Assembly: GCA_035462375.1 (NCBI GenBank) | Contig: DATHUJ010000057.1 | Coordinates: 9,199 to 73,198, forward strand | Direction of reading: 5' to 3' | Origin: DASTQL01 sp035462375 | GTDB taxonomy: Bacteria; Actinomycetota; Actinomycetes; Jiangellales; Jiangellaceae | Length of the DNA stretch: 64,000 nucleotides | Part shown: piece after piece, positions 18,565 to 27,456 of the stretch | How positions within the stretch are numbered: the stretch's first letter is position 1 | Layout of the letters: every line of letters begins with the position of its first letter | Position numbers and translations under genes: made by a program | Notes under the pieces: generated by a model | The model's input: only the letters and a program-made list of their open reading frames with translations | Databases searched by the model: none | What the model was told of the DNA's origin: nothing

Positions 18565-19671
18565 GTGCCGCGTGCACACGCCCCGTCCCGCCCCCCCGCC
18601 CCCGCCGGTCCTGTGCGCCCCCTGGTCGTCACGGCCGACGAGCGGCTCCTCGACGACCTGCTGAGGCTGGCCGCCGCCGCAGGCGTGGACGTCGATGTGG
18701 CCGACGACGCGGGCTCGGCGCTGGCCTGCTGGGCAGCTGCTCCCCTCGTGCTGGTCGGGACCGACCTCGTCGGCCCGCTGTGCGGAGCGGCCCCACCTCG
18801 GCGCAGGGCCGTCGCGCTGGTCGGGGCCGACCTGGACGACGCATCGGTGTGGCAGCGCGCCGTCGAGCTCGGGGCCGAGCACGTGCTCTTCCTGCCCGAC
18901 GCCGAGCCCTGGCTGGTCGAACGGCTGGCGGACGCGGCGGAGGGGCCCGAGGGCGAGTCGGTCGTGGTCGGCGTGGTGGGCGGTCGGGGCGGTGCCGGTG
19001 CGTCGGTCCTGGCCACCGCCCTCGCGCTGACGTCGGGCAGGCGAGGATCACCGACGACGCTGGTCGACGCCGACCCCCTGGGTGGTGGGCTCGACCTGGT
19101 GCTCGGCGCCGAGGACTGCCACGGGCTGAGGTGGCAGGACCTCGCGCACACCCGCGGCAGGGTGGCGGGGACGGCCCTGCGGGAGGCTCTCCCCCACGTG
19201 TCCGGGCTCACCCTGCTCGCCTGGGACCGCGGTGAGGGACTCACCCTCCCGGCGGAGGCCGCCCGCACCGTCCTCGAGGCGGTCCGCCGGACGAGCGAGC
19301 TCGTGGTGGTCGACCTGCCCCGGCGACTCGACCCCGCGGTCGAGGAGCTGCTCTCCCTTTGCACCACGACTCTGCTGGTCGTGCCGGCCGAGATACGTGC
19401 CGTGGCGGCCGCCGGCCGGGTAGCCGCCGGTCTGGGCCTGATGACCTCCGACCTCAGGCTGGTCGTGCGCGGTCCCTCGCCCGGGGGACTGGGTCCCGAC
19501 GAGGTGGCGCGGGTCCTCGGCGTGCCGCTGGCCGCTCACCTCCGTCCCGAACCGGGTCTCACCGAGGCACTCGAGCAGGGGCGGCCGCCGGGCGGATCCG
19601 GGCGGGGACCGCTGGCCGGGGTGTGCGGTGACCTGCTCGACCAGCTGGTCACGGCCCGGGGTGCCGCGTGA
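18565..19671 (+). CDS. ssd: septum-site-determining Ssd / TadZ-CpaE-like protein
   Basis: 368 aa. A receiver-like N-terminal domain (about 20–125) without the phosphorylation Asp pattern precedes a MinD/ParA-type ATPase domain with a deviant P-loop GGRGGAGAS near residue 138 and TLVDADPLGGGLDLVLG. In pilus systems TadZ/CpaE localises the assembly machine; the mycobacterial homologue Ssd affects septum formation. GTG 18565 follows AGGAGGTCACTC. The stop overlaps the tadA start by four bases, making it first gene of the Tad operon. Confidence 0.92.
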   Translation: MPRAHAPSRPPAPAGPVRPLVVTADERLLDDLLRLAAAAGVDVDVADDAGSALACWAAAPLVLVGTDLVGPLCGAAPPRRRAVALVGADLDDASVWQRAVELGAEHVLFLPDAEPWLVERLADAAEGPEGESVVVGVVGGRGGAGASVLATALALTSGRRGSPTTLVDADPLGGGLDLVLGAEDCHGLRWQDLAHTRGRVAGTALREALPHVSGLTLLAWDRGEGLTLPAEAARTVLEAVRRTSELVVVDLPRRLDPAVEELLSLCTTTLLVVPAEIRAVAAAGRVAAGLGLMTSDLRLVVRGPSPGGLGPDEVARVLGVPLAAHLRPEPGLTEALEQGRPPGGSGRGPLAGVCGDLLDQLVTARGAA

Positions 19672-20828
19672 GCTCGGTAGACCGAGGCCTGCTCGAGCGG
19701 GTCCGGACCGTGCTCGCCGCAACGCCCGGCGAGGCGACCCCCGCCCGGGTGGCAGCGGCTCTCCGGGCCGAGGGTGCGGTGCTCGGCGACGCAGCCGTGC
19801 TCGAGGTCACCGCGATCCTGCGCGCCGAGATCGTGGGGGCCGGTCCGCTCGAGCCGTTGCTCCGTGAGCAGGGTGTCACGGACGTGCTGGTCAACCGGCC
19901 CGACGAGGTGTGGGTCGATCGGGGCGCGGGGCTCGAGCGGTCCACCGTCCGCCTCCGCGACGAGGCCGCGGTCCGCCGCCTGGCCCAGCGGCTGGCGGCC
20001 GGTGCCGGACGACGGCTCGACGATGCGATGCCCTGGGTCGACGCGAGGCTCGCCGGAGGCGTTCGCCTGCATGCGGTGCTGCCGCCGCTGTCCCCGACGG
20101 GGACGCTCGTGTCCCTGCGGGTCCCGGCTCGCCGGGCCCTCACGCTCGACGACCTGGTCGCAGCCGGCAGCGTGGCACCGGCGCTGCAGGGGTGGATCCG
20201 CGGGATCGTCGCGGCCCGGCTCGCCTTCCTCGTCACCGGGGGTACTGGTACCGGCAAGACCACCGTGCTCGCCGCGCTGCTGTCCCTGGTCGACGTGCGG
20301 GAGCGGCTCGTGCTCGTCGAGGACTCGGGCGAGCTCCGGCCCGAGCACCCGCACGTGGTGAGGCTGGAGGCCCGACCCGCCAACGTCGAGGGGGTCGGCG
20401 AGGTGGCACTCGACGACCTGGTCCGGCAGGCCCTGCGGATGCGGCCCGACCGACTGGTCGTCGGAGAGGTGCGGGGAGCCGAGGTCGTCGACCTGCTCGC
20501 CGCCCTCAACACCGGTCACGAGGGCGGGTGCGGCACGGTCCACGCCAACTCCCCTCACGCGGTGCCGGCCCGGCTCGAGGCGCTCGGTGTCGCGGCCGGG
20601 CTGGGCCGCGACGCCCTGCACAGCCAGGTTGCCGCCGCCCTCGACCTCGTCCTCCACCTCACCCGCGACCGGTCCGGTCGTCGGCGCGTTGCCGAGGTCG
20701 ACCTGCTGCGTCCCGACCCGGCGGGCCGCGTCGCCGCGGTGCCCGCGCTGCACTGCGATTCCGATGGCTCCGTACGAGGAGGGCCCGCCCTCGACGGGTT
20801 GCGCGAGCTGGTCGGTGGCCGGTGCTGA
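19668..20828 (+). CDS. tadA: pilus assembly ATPase TadA/CpaF
   Basis: 386 aa type II/IV secretion ATPase that powers Flp pilus assembly at the inner face of the membrane. Walker A is GGTGTGKTT at about 190–198; the Asp box LVEDSGELRPEHPH, Walker B-type LVVGEVRGAEVVDLL and the His box CGTVHANSP follow. GTGA overlap with ssd upstream. The stop overlaps the tadB start by seven bases. Confidence 0.96.
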   Translation: MSSVDRGLLERVRTVLAATPGEATPARVAAALRAEGAVLGDAAVLEVTAILRAEIVGAGPLEPLLREQGVTDVLVNRPDEVWVDRGAGLERSTVRLRDEAAVRRLAQRLAAGAGRRLDDAMPWVDARLAGGVRLHAVLPPLSPTGTLVSLRVPARRALTLDDLVAAGSVAPALQGWIRGIVAARLAFLVTGGTGTGKTTVLAALLSLVDVRERLVLVEDSGELRPEHPHVVRLEARPANVEGVGEVALDDLVRQALRMRPDRLVVGEVRGAEVVDLLAALNTGHEGGCGTVHANSPHAVPARLEALGVAAGLGRDALHSQVAAALDLVLHLTRDRSGRRRVAEVDLLRPDPAGRVAAVPALHCDSDGSVRGGPALDGLRELVGGRC

Positions 20829-21568
20829 CCCTGCTGGCGACGGCCTGCGCCGCCGCCGCAGTGGCCATCGCGGTGCCGCCACCTGCCGGCCCTCTCGTAC
20901 GGCGTCGGCTGGGCACCCGTGACCAGCGACGCTGGTGGGCGGCCCGAGACATGTCGGCGCTGAAGGCAATGGTTTCGGCGGCCGGCATCGCCGCGGACCG
21001 GGCTCGCCCGCGCACGGCGGAGCGGCTCGGGTCGGTGGAGGTGACCGAGGCGTGCCTCGCGCTGGTGGGCGAGCTCCGTACCGGGCAAGCACCTTCCGAG
21101 GCCCTGACCTCTGCGGCCCGCGCCTTCCCGACCCTGCTCGGGCCGGCGGCGGCCCGGTCCCGACTCGGGGGCGACGTCCCTGGAGCGCTCCGTGCTGCCG
21201 CCGACCGGCCCGGAGCAGGGGCGCTGGTTGCCGTGGCTGCCGGCTGGTCGGTGTGCGACCGGACCGGCGCCGGGCTCGCGGACGTCCTGGCCAGCGTGGC
21301 CGACTCACTGCGTGCGGACGAGGCCGTCCGGCGCGAGGCAGCAGGTCAGCTCTCCTCCGTGCGGGCCACCACCCGGTTGCTGGCGGTGCTCCCGGTGGTG
21401 ACCCTCCTGGCCGTGTCCGGGGGAGGAGGACGACCACTGGCCTTTCTCCTCGGGCACCCGGTCGGAGTCGCCTGCCTCACCGCCGGCGGGTCGCTCACGG
21501 TGGTCGGACTCGTCTGGGTCGAGCGCATGGTGCGGTCGGTCACGAGGTCGCCGTGGTCGACGGCGTGA
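20822..21568 (+). CDS. tadB: pilus assembly membrane protein TadB (T2SSF)
   Basis: 248 aa, an inner-membrane platform protein of the type II secretion F family. It has an N-terminal hydrophobic helix, a cytoplasmic four-helix region (VTEACLALVGELRTGQAPSE; GDVPGALRAAA), and two C-terminal helices (LLAVLPVVTLLAVSG and GVACLTAGGSLTVVGLVWV). GTG 20822 is inside the tadA end and continues the overlap style of the operon. The longer open frame upstream is antisense-like read-through within tadA. Confidence 0.88.
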   Translation: MLTLLATACAAAAVAIAVPPPAGPLVRRRLGTRDQRRWWAARDMSALKAMVSAAGIAADRARPRTAERLGSVEVTEACLALVGELRTGQAPSEALTSAARAFPTLLGPAAARSRLGGDVPGALRAAADRPGAGALVAVAAGWSVCDRTGAGLADVLASVADSLRADEAVRREAAGQLSSVRATTRLLAVLPVVTLLAVSGGGGRPLAFLLGHPVGVACLTAGGSLTVVGLVWVERMVRSVTRSPWSTA

Positions 21569-22359
21569 CGGTGGCCTGCGCGCTGGCTGCGGGAGCCGCG
21601 GTCGCGGTGGTGGCCGGTCCGGCCCCCGCGCGGGCTCGGCTGGCCGCGGTGCGGCCCGCGGGTGGCCGAGCAGCGTACCCGGGCAGGGTGACGGCACCAA
21701 CGCGACGCGCGACCGGGTCCGGTCGGGTCATCCACGTGCGCAGCGGGCCCGGTGCCGTGCTGTCGTCGAGCGGGGCCAGGCTCGTGGCGGGGGCCCTCGG
21801 CGGCCTGGGGTCTGCCGTCGTGCTCGGTGGCACCCCCGGCCTGGTCGCCGGATGCCTGGTCGCGGGCCTGCTGGTGCGGTGGCTCGGCCGGCTCGAGCCG
21901 GGCTCCGCCGCGCGCGAGACAGCGGAGGTCGAGGCGGCCCTGCCCCTGGTGGCCGACCTGCTGTCCGCCGTCGTGGCTGCCGGCACCCCACCGGACCGTG
22001 CGGCTCACCTGGTCGGATCGGCTGTCGGCGGCCCGCTGGGTGCACTGCTGGTCGCAGGTGCTGACCGGACGAGCCTGGGCGGAGACCCCGCCACGGCGTG
22101 GCGGGGGCTTACTGCCCGACCGGTCACCACGCGGCTCGCACGCGCGCTCGTGGCCGCGGGGGAGCGGGGGGCCGCTCCGGCCGAGGCGCTGGCGCGGGTT
22201 GCGGCCGACGCGCGCAACTCGGCTCGCTGGGCCGCAGAGACCCGGGTCCGGGCCCTGGGTGCGCGGGCGGCGGCGCCGCTCGGGCTGTGCTTCCTCCCCG
22301 CCTTCCTGCTCGTCGGAGTGGTCCCCGTCGTGGCCGGAGCCGGGTCGGTGCTGCCATGA
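21553..22359 (+). CDS. tadC: pilus assembly membrane protein TadC (T2SSF)
   Basis: 268 aa, the second F-family platform protein. After hydrophobic helices at the start, EVEAALPLVADLLSAVVAAG and SARWAAETRVRALGARAAAP mark the T2SSF helical bundle, and the gene ends with a hydrophobic stretch (LGLCFLPAFLLVGVVPVVAG). GTG 21553 has GAGG five bases ahead; GTG 21565, overlapping the tadB stop as GTGA, is an equally reasonable start. The 155 bp to the pilin gene has no gene. Confidence 0.88.
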   Translation: MVDGVTVACALAAGAAVAVVAGPAPARARLAAVRPAGGRAAYPGRVTAPTRRATGSGRVIHVRSGPGAVLSSSGARLVAGALGGLGSAVVLGGTPGLVAGCLVAGLLVRWLGRLEPGSAARETAEVEAALPLVADLLSAVVAAGTPPDRAAHLVGSAVGGPLGALLVAGADRTSLGGDPATAWRGLTARPVTTRLARALVAAGERGAAPAEALARVAADARNSARWAAETRVRALGARAAAPLGLCFLPAFLLVGVVPVVAGAGSVLP

Positions 22360-22514
22360 CCGGCGGAACCCGTCCACACCTGCGCTGAGGCACCGGCTCG
22401 TCCCCAGCGATCGGACAGGGGCTGGGCGGCGGCCGGGCGGGACCCGAGGCTGGTCACGCCCGGACAGCCCCGGGCGCCGCACCGGCCGGTCGCCGGTCCG
22501 CACCAGGAGGTTGC

Positions 22515-22751
22515 ATGTCCGCCACTCCCTCCGTCCTCGTCCCACGGGTCGGGCGCCGGTTCCGCCTCAACCCAGCCCGACTCGCGAACCTCCTGCGGGG
22601 GGAGGACCGGGGCATGACCACGGCCGAGTACGCCGTGGGCACGGTCGCCGCCTGTGGCTTCGCGGGAGTCCTCTACAAGCTGCTGACCAGTGACGTGGTG
22701 GTCTCGCTCCTGACCGAGATCCTCCGGCGCGCCTTCGGGCTGCTCGGGTGA
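22515..22751 (+). CDS. Flp-type pilin, DUF4244
   Basis: 78 aa. A basic leader ends with the type IVb prepilin motif G-MTTAEY (cleavage after Gly, Glu at mature position 5, then Tyr), followed by one hydrophobic helix (AVGTVAACGFAGVLYKLL) and a short tail. This matches DUF4244, the actinobacterial Flp-like pilin. AGGAGGTTGC precedes the ATG. No prepilin peptidase gene is in the window, so it must be encoded elsewhere. The stop overlaps the next start. Confidence 0.92.
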   Translation: MSATPSVLVPRVGRRFRLNPARLANLLRGEDRGMTTAEYAVGTVAACGFAGVLYKLLTSDVVVSLLTEILRRAFGLLG

Positions 22752-23266
22752 GGGCGGTCATGTCCTGCCGGCGGGGGGCCGTCCCCCGCCGGCGCCCCCG
22801 GGCCGGGCCCGCACCGGGGGATGGGTGGCCGCGGCCGGGCCGCTGGTCCGGTCGTCCGGGCCGGTCGGGACGTCGGGTGTGCCGGTGGCGGCGCGCGAGG
22901 CCTTGTCGGGAGGCGGGCATGGTGACCGCCGAGACCGCGGCTGCGTTGCCGGTCCTCGTCGTGGTGCTGGTGGCGGCGGTCTGGGCGGTGGGGGCCGCGG
23001 CGGCCCAGCTCCGCTGCACGGACGCGGCGCGCGAAGCGGCCCGGGCATTGGCCAGAGGCGACGGCATCGGCACCAGCCGGGCGCTGGCCGTGGCGGTGGC
23101 GCCCGCGGGAGCGGCGGTCGGGGTCTCCGTCGAGGGCGATCTGGTCCGGGTGCGGGTGAGTGCCCTGACGCCACTGCCGGCCCCGTTGGGCGGTCTGGTG
23201 CCCGCTCCGACGGTCAGCGGCTCCGCAGTGGCGATGCGCGAACGGCCGCTCGGCGGTGACCCGTGA
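22748..23266 (+). CDS. TadE-family pseudopilin
   Basis: 172 aa if translated from GTG 22748, which overlaps the pilin stop as GTGA. An Arg-rich leader of about 57 residues leads to G-MVTAETAAALPVLVVVLV, a prepilin-like site with Glu at +5 and a hydrophobic helix, then a small exported domain (RCTDAAREAARALARGD). ATG 22919 (after GGGAGGCGGGC) would begin exactly at the mature end and lacks a leader, so I prefer the longer form, but internal initiation is possible. Confidence 0.85.
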   Translation: MRAVMSCRRGAVPRRRPRAGPAPGDGWPRPGRWSGRPGRSGRRVCRWRRARPCREAGMVTAETAAALPVLVVVLVAAVWAVGAAAAQLRCTDAAREAARALARGDGIGTSRALAVAVAPAGAAVGVSVEGDLVRVRVSALTPLPAPLGGLVPAPTVSGSAVAMRERPLGGDP

Positions 23267-23901
23267 GCCCCCGACGCCCCGCGAGGTCCCCGCGACCGTG
23301 GGGGCGTGGTCGGGCCGGCGCACGCGCGCGCGACCAAGGGTCGGGAACGCTCCTGGTGCTGGCCGTGGCGGCGGTCGTGCTGCTCGCCGCAGCGGCGGGA
23401 GGTGCGCTCGCCCAGGGTGTCGCCTCCCGGCACCGCGCGGCGACGGCCGCCGACCTTGCTGCCCTGGCAGCGGCGGAGCGTCTGCTGTCCGGAACCGGTG
23501 ATGCCTGTGCGGCTGCGCACGCCGTGGCCACTGGCAACGGAGGCGTGCTGGTGCGCTGCGCGGTCAACGGGCGGGAGGTCGAGGTGGCCGTCCGGGTGAC
23601 AACCGGACCGGCGGGACGGCTGGTCCGGCTGGCCGACCCGGTGCGCCTGGCCCGGGCCGGGCCCGGCCCGGGCCCGAGCTACGAGCGGGTGGCCTGGTCG
23701 GGTCCGGGCGTCGTCGGGTCGCCGTCGCTGCGGAGCTCGGCGTCGCCGCGGCGGCCGGCGGCGCTGTCACCGGGGGCCGGGCGGGTGGTGCCGGTGGCTT
23801 CCCGCTCGTCGAGCTCACGCCGGAGCTCGGCGCGCTCGCCCTCGAGCTGCTGGCGCTCCCGGAGCTCGCGCTCGAGGCGCTCCTTCTCCACCGCCAGCTG
23901 A
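23263..23901 (+). CDS. TadG-like / Rv3654c-like pilus-locus protein
   Basis: 212 aa as read. The first 130 or so residues match the small secreted protein that ends actinobacterial Tad operons: DQGSGTLLVLAVAAVVLLAAAAGG helix, then SRHRAATAADLAALAAAERLL. After about residue 139 the frame is Ser/Arg-rich low-complexity sequence and is antisense to the LapA-like gene, so the tail is probably not conserved. GTG 23263 overlaps the TadE stop by four bases. Role unknown; presumed pilus or surface-associated. Confidence 0.8.
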   Translation: MSPRRPARSPRPWGRGRAGARARDQGSGTLLVLAVAAVVLLAAAAGGALAQGVASRHRAATAADLAALAAAERLLSGTGDACAAAHAVATGNGGVLVRCAVNGREVEVAVRVTTGPAGRLVRLADPVRLARAGPGPGPSYERVAWSGPGVVGSPSLRSSASPRRPAALSPGAGRVVPVASRSSSSRRSSARSPSSCWRSRSSRSRRSFSTAS

Positions 23902-24179
23902 TCGCGCTCCTCGGAGACCGACTGGCTGGAGGCGGCGCGCTCGCGCAGCACCTTCTGCTCACGCCGCCGGTCCCGGGCCCGGCGGGTGGCGGTGAGGAGC
24001 AGGACGGTGGCGATCAGGAAGACCAGGCCGGTGATCAGGCCGGTCAGGAACACGCCGGTGACCGTGGTCTCGACCTCCGCGACGAAGACGTCGAGGGTGG
24101 CAGCGTCGCCGCTGCTGATGATGATCCCGATGGCGAACAAGGTGGCCAGGGCGATGATGACGATCGCGAGCACGACCAC
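23679..24179 (-). CDS. LapA-like membrane protein with coiled coil
   Basis: 166 aa. Two hydrophobic helices (VVVLAIVIIALATLFAIGII and GVFLTGLITGLVFLIATVLL) flank a short loop (SSGDAATLDVFVAEVE), the layout of LapA/DUF1049 proteins. A strongly charged coiled coil follows (RERAASSQSVSEERDQLAVE, ERLERELRERQQLEGER). GTG 24179 has GAGGAG six bases upstream. It lies 19 bp after the helicase gene, same strand, and converges on the Tad operon with a 223 bp overlap of coding regions. LapA assignment is by layout, not firm homology. Confidence 0.75.
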   Translation of the reverse strand: MVVLAIVIIALATLFAIGIIISSGDAATLDVFVAEVETTVTGVFLTGLITGLVFLIATVLLLTATRRARDRRREQKVLRERAASSQSVSEERDQLAVEKERLERELRERQQLEGERAELRRELDEREATGTTRPAPGDSAAGRRGDAELRSDGDPTTPGPDQATRS

Positions 24180-24198
24180 AGCAGTCTCCTCTGCAGTG

Positions 24199-26538
24199 TC
24201 AGTGACCGGCCCGGACTCCGGGAGCCCCGGCGAGGAGCTCGTCGAGGAGTCGCACGGCGCCGGACTTGTCCAGTGGATTGTTCCCGTTCCCACATTTCGG
24301 GCTCTGTACGCATGAGGGGCAGCCCTCGGCGCACGTGCAGGAGGCGATGGCGTCTCGGGCCGCGCGCAGCCATGACCCGGCCGCCTCGTAGCCCCGCTCC
24401 GCGAAGCCGGCACCACCGGGATGGCCGTCGTGCACGAAGACGGTGAGCCGGCCCGTGTCGGGGTGCAGTGCGGTCGACACCCCACCGACGTCCCACCGGT
24501 CGCAGGTGGCGACCAGCGGCAACAGGCCGATCGCCGCGTGCTCGGCAGCGTGGGCCGCCCCGGGCACGTCGGCACCGTGGACCCCAGCGTCGGCCACCCG
24601 GTCGTCCGGCAGGGTCCACCACACCGCCTTGGTGCGCAGGTGCCGCTCCGGCAGGTCCAGCGGCTCCTCGCCCAGCACCTCGCCGCTCCCGGCCCGCCGG
24701 CGCAGGAACGACACCACCCGGCTGGTCACCTCGACCGCGCCGAAGGACAGCCGGGCCGACCCCCAGTCCTGCCCCCTTTCCTCCTCGAGGACGCGGATCT
24801 CGGTCACCTCCCGGGCCGTCGTCGTGTGATCGGTGACTACGGCGTCCACCAGCGCGACCGCCTCGTCCAGGTCGAGGTCGCGCACCAGGAAGGTCTCTCC
24901 CTGGTGCACGTAGACGGCGCCGCGGTGCGCTGTCGAGTGGGCGCGCCCTGAGTCCACCGTCCCCAGCAGCCGCCCCGTCCCCGCCTCGACCAGCCGCACG
25001 GGAGGGCCTCCGGTCCCGCGCAGGTCGGCCAGGTCACATGCCCGCTCACGCCGGGTCCAGAACCACCCGCCGGCCCGGCGTCGCAGCATCCGCGACCGCT
25101 CCAGCCCCGCGACGGCAGTACGGGCGTTGGGGCCGAACAGCGCCAGGTCGGACTCGTCCAGGGGTGCCTCCGCAGCGGCGGCGCAGAGGTGCGGCGCCAG
25201 CACGTAGGGGTTGTCCGGGTCGAGCACCGTCGCCTCCACGGCCCGGCCGAACACCGCCTGGGGGTGGTGCACGAGGTAGGTGTCCAGCGGGTCGTCCCGG
25301 GCCACCAGGACCGCCAGCGCCCCTTGCCGCGCCCGGCCGGCCCGCCCCGCTTGCTGCCACAGGGACGCCCGGGTACCGGGCCAGCCGGAGAGGAGCACGG
25401 CGTCGAGACCGGCGACGTCGACCCCCAGCTCCAGGGCGTTGGTTGCCGCCACTCCCACCAGCTCGCCGGACTGGAGGGCGGCCTCCAGCCGCCGGCGCTC
25501 GTGGGACAGGTAGCCCGAGCGGTACGCAGCGACGCGGTCGGCGAGCTCGGGCGCCACCGGGACCAGCTGGCCGCGCACCTGGAGGGCGACCGACTCCGCC
25601 GCGCGCCGCGACCGGACGAAGGCCACCGTCCGGACGCCCTGGACCACCAGGTCGGAGAGGAGGTCGGCCGTCTCGGCCGTCGCACTCCGCCGTACGGGAG
25701 CACCGTTCTCCCCGTGGAGCATGTCGGACAGCGGCGGTTCCCACAGCGCGAAGGCGGTCGGGCCGCGCGGCGACGCGTCGTCCTCGACGGCCACCACGTC
25801 GAGGCCGGTCAGCCGTCGGGCGGTGGCGGCCGGCTCGGAGGCGGTCGCCGAGGCGAGGATGAAGACCGGTGACGAGCCGTAGCGGGCGCAGAGCCGGCGC
25901 AGCCGGCGCAGCACCTGCGCCACGTGCGAGCCGAAGACCCCCCGGTAGCCATGGCACTCGTCGACGACGACGTACCGCACCGACTGGAGGAACGCCGCCC
26001 AGCGGTGGTGCCTCGGCAGCAGCGATCGGTGCAGCATGTCCGGGTTGGTGAGCAGGTACGAGGCGTGGTCGCGCGCCACGTCGCGCAGCTCGGCGGGCGT
26101 GTCCCCGTCGTACGTGGTGGCGAGCACGTCGGGTACGCAGAGCCGGTCCAGGGCGCGCAGCTGGTCGGCGGCCAGCGCCTTGGTCGGTGAGAGGTAGAGG
26201 ACCGTCGCGCCGCGCCGCCCGCGCGCCACGCCGGCACGGACCGCCGTGAGCGCCGGCATCAGGTACGCGAGGGACTTGCCCGACGCGGTACCGGTGGCGA
26301 CCACGACGGACCGTCCCGCCCAGGCGTGCTCGGCGGCCCGCACCTGGTGCCGCCAGGGCCGCTCGACCCCCGCCGCGACCAGGCGGTCCCGGACGACCGG
26401 GTCGAGCCAGGCCGGCCACGGGGCGGCGCCCTCCGTCCGCGCGGGGACGTCCTCGACGTGGGTCACCCGGTCGCTGCGCGCGTGGCCGGCGAGGTGGTCC
26501 AGCAACGCGCGCGGGTCGGCGGTCCTGGCGTCGGGCAC
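24199..26538 (-). CDS. DEAD/DEAH-box helicase with DUF1998 domain (MrfA-like)
   Basis: 779 aa superfamily 2 helicase. Motif I ATGTASGKS is near residue 80, motif II DECH near 192, the SAT motif in ILASATASEP, and motif VI QQAGRAGRARQG. The C-terminal DUF1998 (MZB) region carries CTCAEGCPSCVQSPKCGNGN, a four-cysteine zinc site at about 732–752. MrfA of Bacillus unwinds DNA in mitomycin repair; the mycobacterial homologue is Rv3649, from memory. GTG 26538 start. It diverges from the STAS gene with 128 bp between. Confidence 0.93.
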   Translation of the reverse strand: MPDARTADPRALLDHLAGHARSDRVTHVEDVPARTEGAAPWPAWLDPVVRDRLVAAGVERPWRHQVRAAEHAWAGRSVVVATGTASGKSLAYLMPALTAVRAGVARGRRGATVLYLSPTKALAADQLRALDRLCVPDVLATTYDGDTPAELRDVARDHASYLLTNPDMLHRSLLPRHHRWAAFLQSVRYVVVDECHGYRGVFGSHVAQVLRRLRRLCARYGSSPVFILASATASEPAATARRLTGLDVVAVEDDASPRGPTAFALWEPPLSDMLHGENGAPVRRSATAETADLLSDLVVQGVRTVAFVRSRRAAESVALQVRGQLVPVAPELADRVAAYRSGYLSHERRRLEAALQSGELVGVAATNALELGVDVAGLDAVLLSGWPGTRASLWQQAGRAGRARQGALAVLVARDDPLDTYLVHHPQAVFGRAVEATVLDPDNPYVLAPHLCAAAAEAPLDESDLALFGPNARTAVAGLERSRMLRRRAGGWFWTRRERACDLADLRGTGGPPVRLVEAGTGRLLGTVDSGRAHSTAHRGAVYVHQGETFLVRDLDLDEAVALVDAVVTDHTTTAREVTEIRVLEEERGQDWGSARLSFGAVEVTSRVVSFLRRRAGSGEVLGEEPLDLPERHLRTKAVWWTLPDDRVADAGVHGADVPGAAHAAEHAAIGLLPLVATCDRWDVGGVSTALHPDTGRLTVFVHDGHPGGAGFAERGYEAAGSWLRAARDAIASCTCAEGCPSCVQSPKCGNGNNPLDKSGAVRLLDELLAGAPGVRAGH

Positions 26539-26666
26539 CCCAGCAGTCTCGCACCGGGGGCCGGGGCGCGGTGCCGGGCCGCGCCGAGCAGGTGGTTGAA
26601 TGCCGGGGTCCGTGCCGGGACCGCCCTGGAGGGGGTACGGCAGACCGAGCGGCCGTGGGAGGCTCC

Positions 26667-27008
26667 GTGGACCTGTCGTTGTCGACCCGACCCGAGGGCG
26701 AGCGCACCGTCGTCGACGTGGCCGGTGAGATCGACGTCTACACCGCCCCGCAGCTGCGCGAGCAGCTCGTCGAGCTCGTCGACTCGGGACGGTACGACCT
26801 GGTGATCGACATGGAGCGGGTCGAGTTCCTCGACTCGACCGGTCTCGGCGTGCTGGTGGGGGGCCTCAAGCGGGTCCGCGCGCACGACGGTTCGCTGCGC
26901 CTGGTCTGCACCCAGGAGCGGATCCTCAAGATCTTCCGGATCACCGGACTGACCAAGGTCTTTCCCATCCACGACTCGGTGACCGAGGCCGTCGCGGCGA
27001 CGGACTGA
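26667..27008 (+). CDS. bldG: STAS-domain anti-sigma factor antagonist, BldG-like
   Basis: 113 aa, a single STAS domain. FLDSTGLGVLVGGLKR includes Ser57, the position phosphorylated in BldG and SpoIIAA-type proteins. Unphosphorylated forms bind an anti-sigma factor and release the sigma factor. GTG 26667 follows GGGAGGCTCC; the open frame upstream is not protein-like. An ATPase-like partner follows 16 bp downstream, and the DUF1998 helicase diverges, the arrangement around bldG in Streptomyces, from memory. The sigma factor controlled is not in the window. Confidence 0.9.
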   Translation: MDLSLSTRPEGERTVVDVAGEIDVYTAPQLREQLVELVDSGRYDLVIDMERVEFLDSTGLGVLVGGLKRVRAHDGSLRLVCTQERILKIFRITGLTKVFPIHDSVTEAVAATD

Positions 27009-27024
27009 CCGGCGGGGAGGGCTC

Positions 27025-27456
27025 GTGGCCGAGGTCGAGCTGCGCATCGACCCGCTGACCTCGCACGTCCGGACCGCCCGACAGGTGGCGGTGGCCCTGG
27101 CCCGGCGGGCGGGAGTGGCGCCGGACGTGCTCGACGAGGTCCGGCTCGCCGTGGGGGAGGCCTGCGGCCTGGCCGTGGCACTGCAGCGGCGGGACGAGGA
27201 CGCCGAGCAGGTGGTCCTCCGGTTCGAGGACGGTGACGGGCTGGCCGTGGAGCTCCGCGGCTCGACCGTACTGGCCGAGGCCGAGGGGGACGCTGCGGTC
27301 CAGGTGCTCTCCGACGCCGTGGTCGCCGACGAGGACGACGACGAGGCGCTGCCCGCGGGCGCGGTCCTAGCGGTCCTCTCCGAGCTGGTTCCCGGTCTCC
27401 AGGTGGTCACCGGGCCGGCCGGTCCCCGCCTCGGGCTGCGCTGGCCGCCGGGCTGA
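27025..27456 (+). CDS. anti-sigma-factor-like protein with degenerate ATPase motifs
   Basis: 143 aa. The N-terminal part RIDPLTSHVRTARQVAVALA and DEVRLAVGEACGLAVAL follow the RsbW/SpoIIAB fold. However, the N-box Asn (usually EAxxNA) is Leu, and the downstream DxGxG box has no counterpart (VELRGSTV), so ATP binding and kinase activity seem lost. An acidic insert (ADEDDDEALPAG) precedes a C-terminal strand. GTG start with GGGGAGGGCTC ahead. Linkage makes it the natural partner of the BldG-like protein. Confidence 0.82.
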   Translation: MAEVELRIDPLTSHVRTARQVAVALARRAGVAPDVLDEVRLAVGEACGLAVALQRRDEDAEQVVLRFEDGDGLAVELRGSTVLAEAEGDAAVQVLSDAVVADEDDDEALPAGAVLAVLSELVPGLQVVTGPAGPRLGLRWPPG

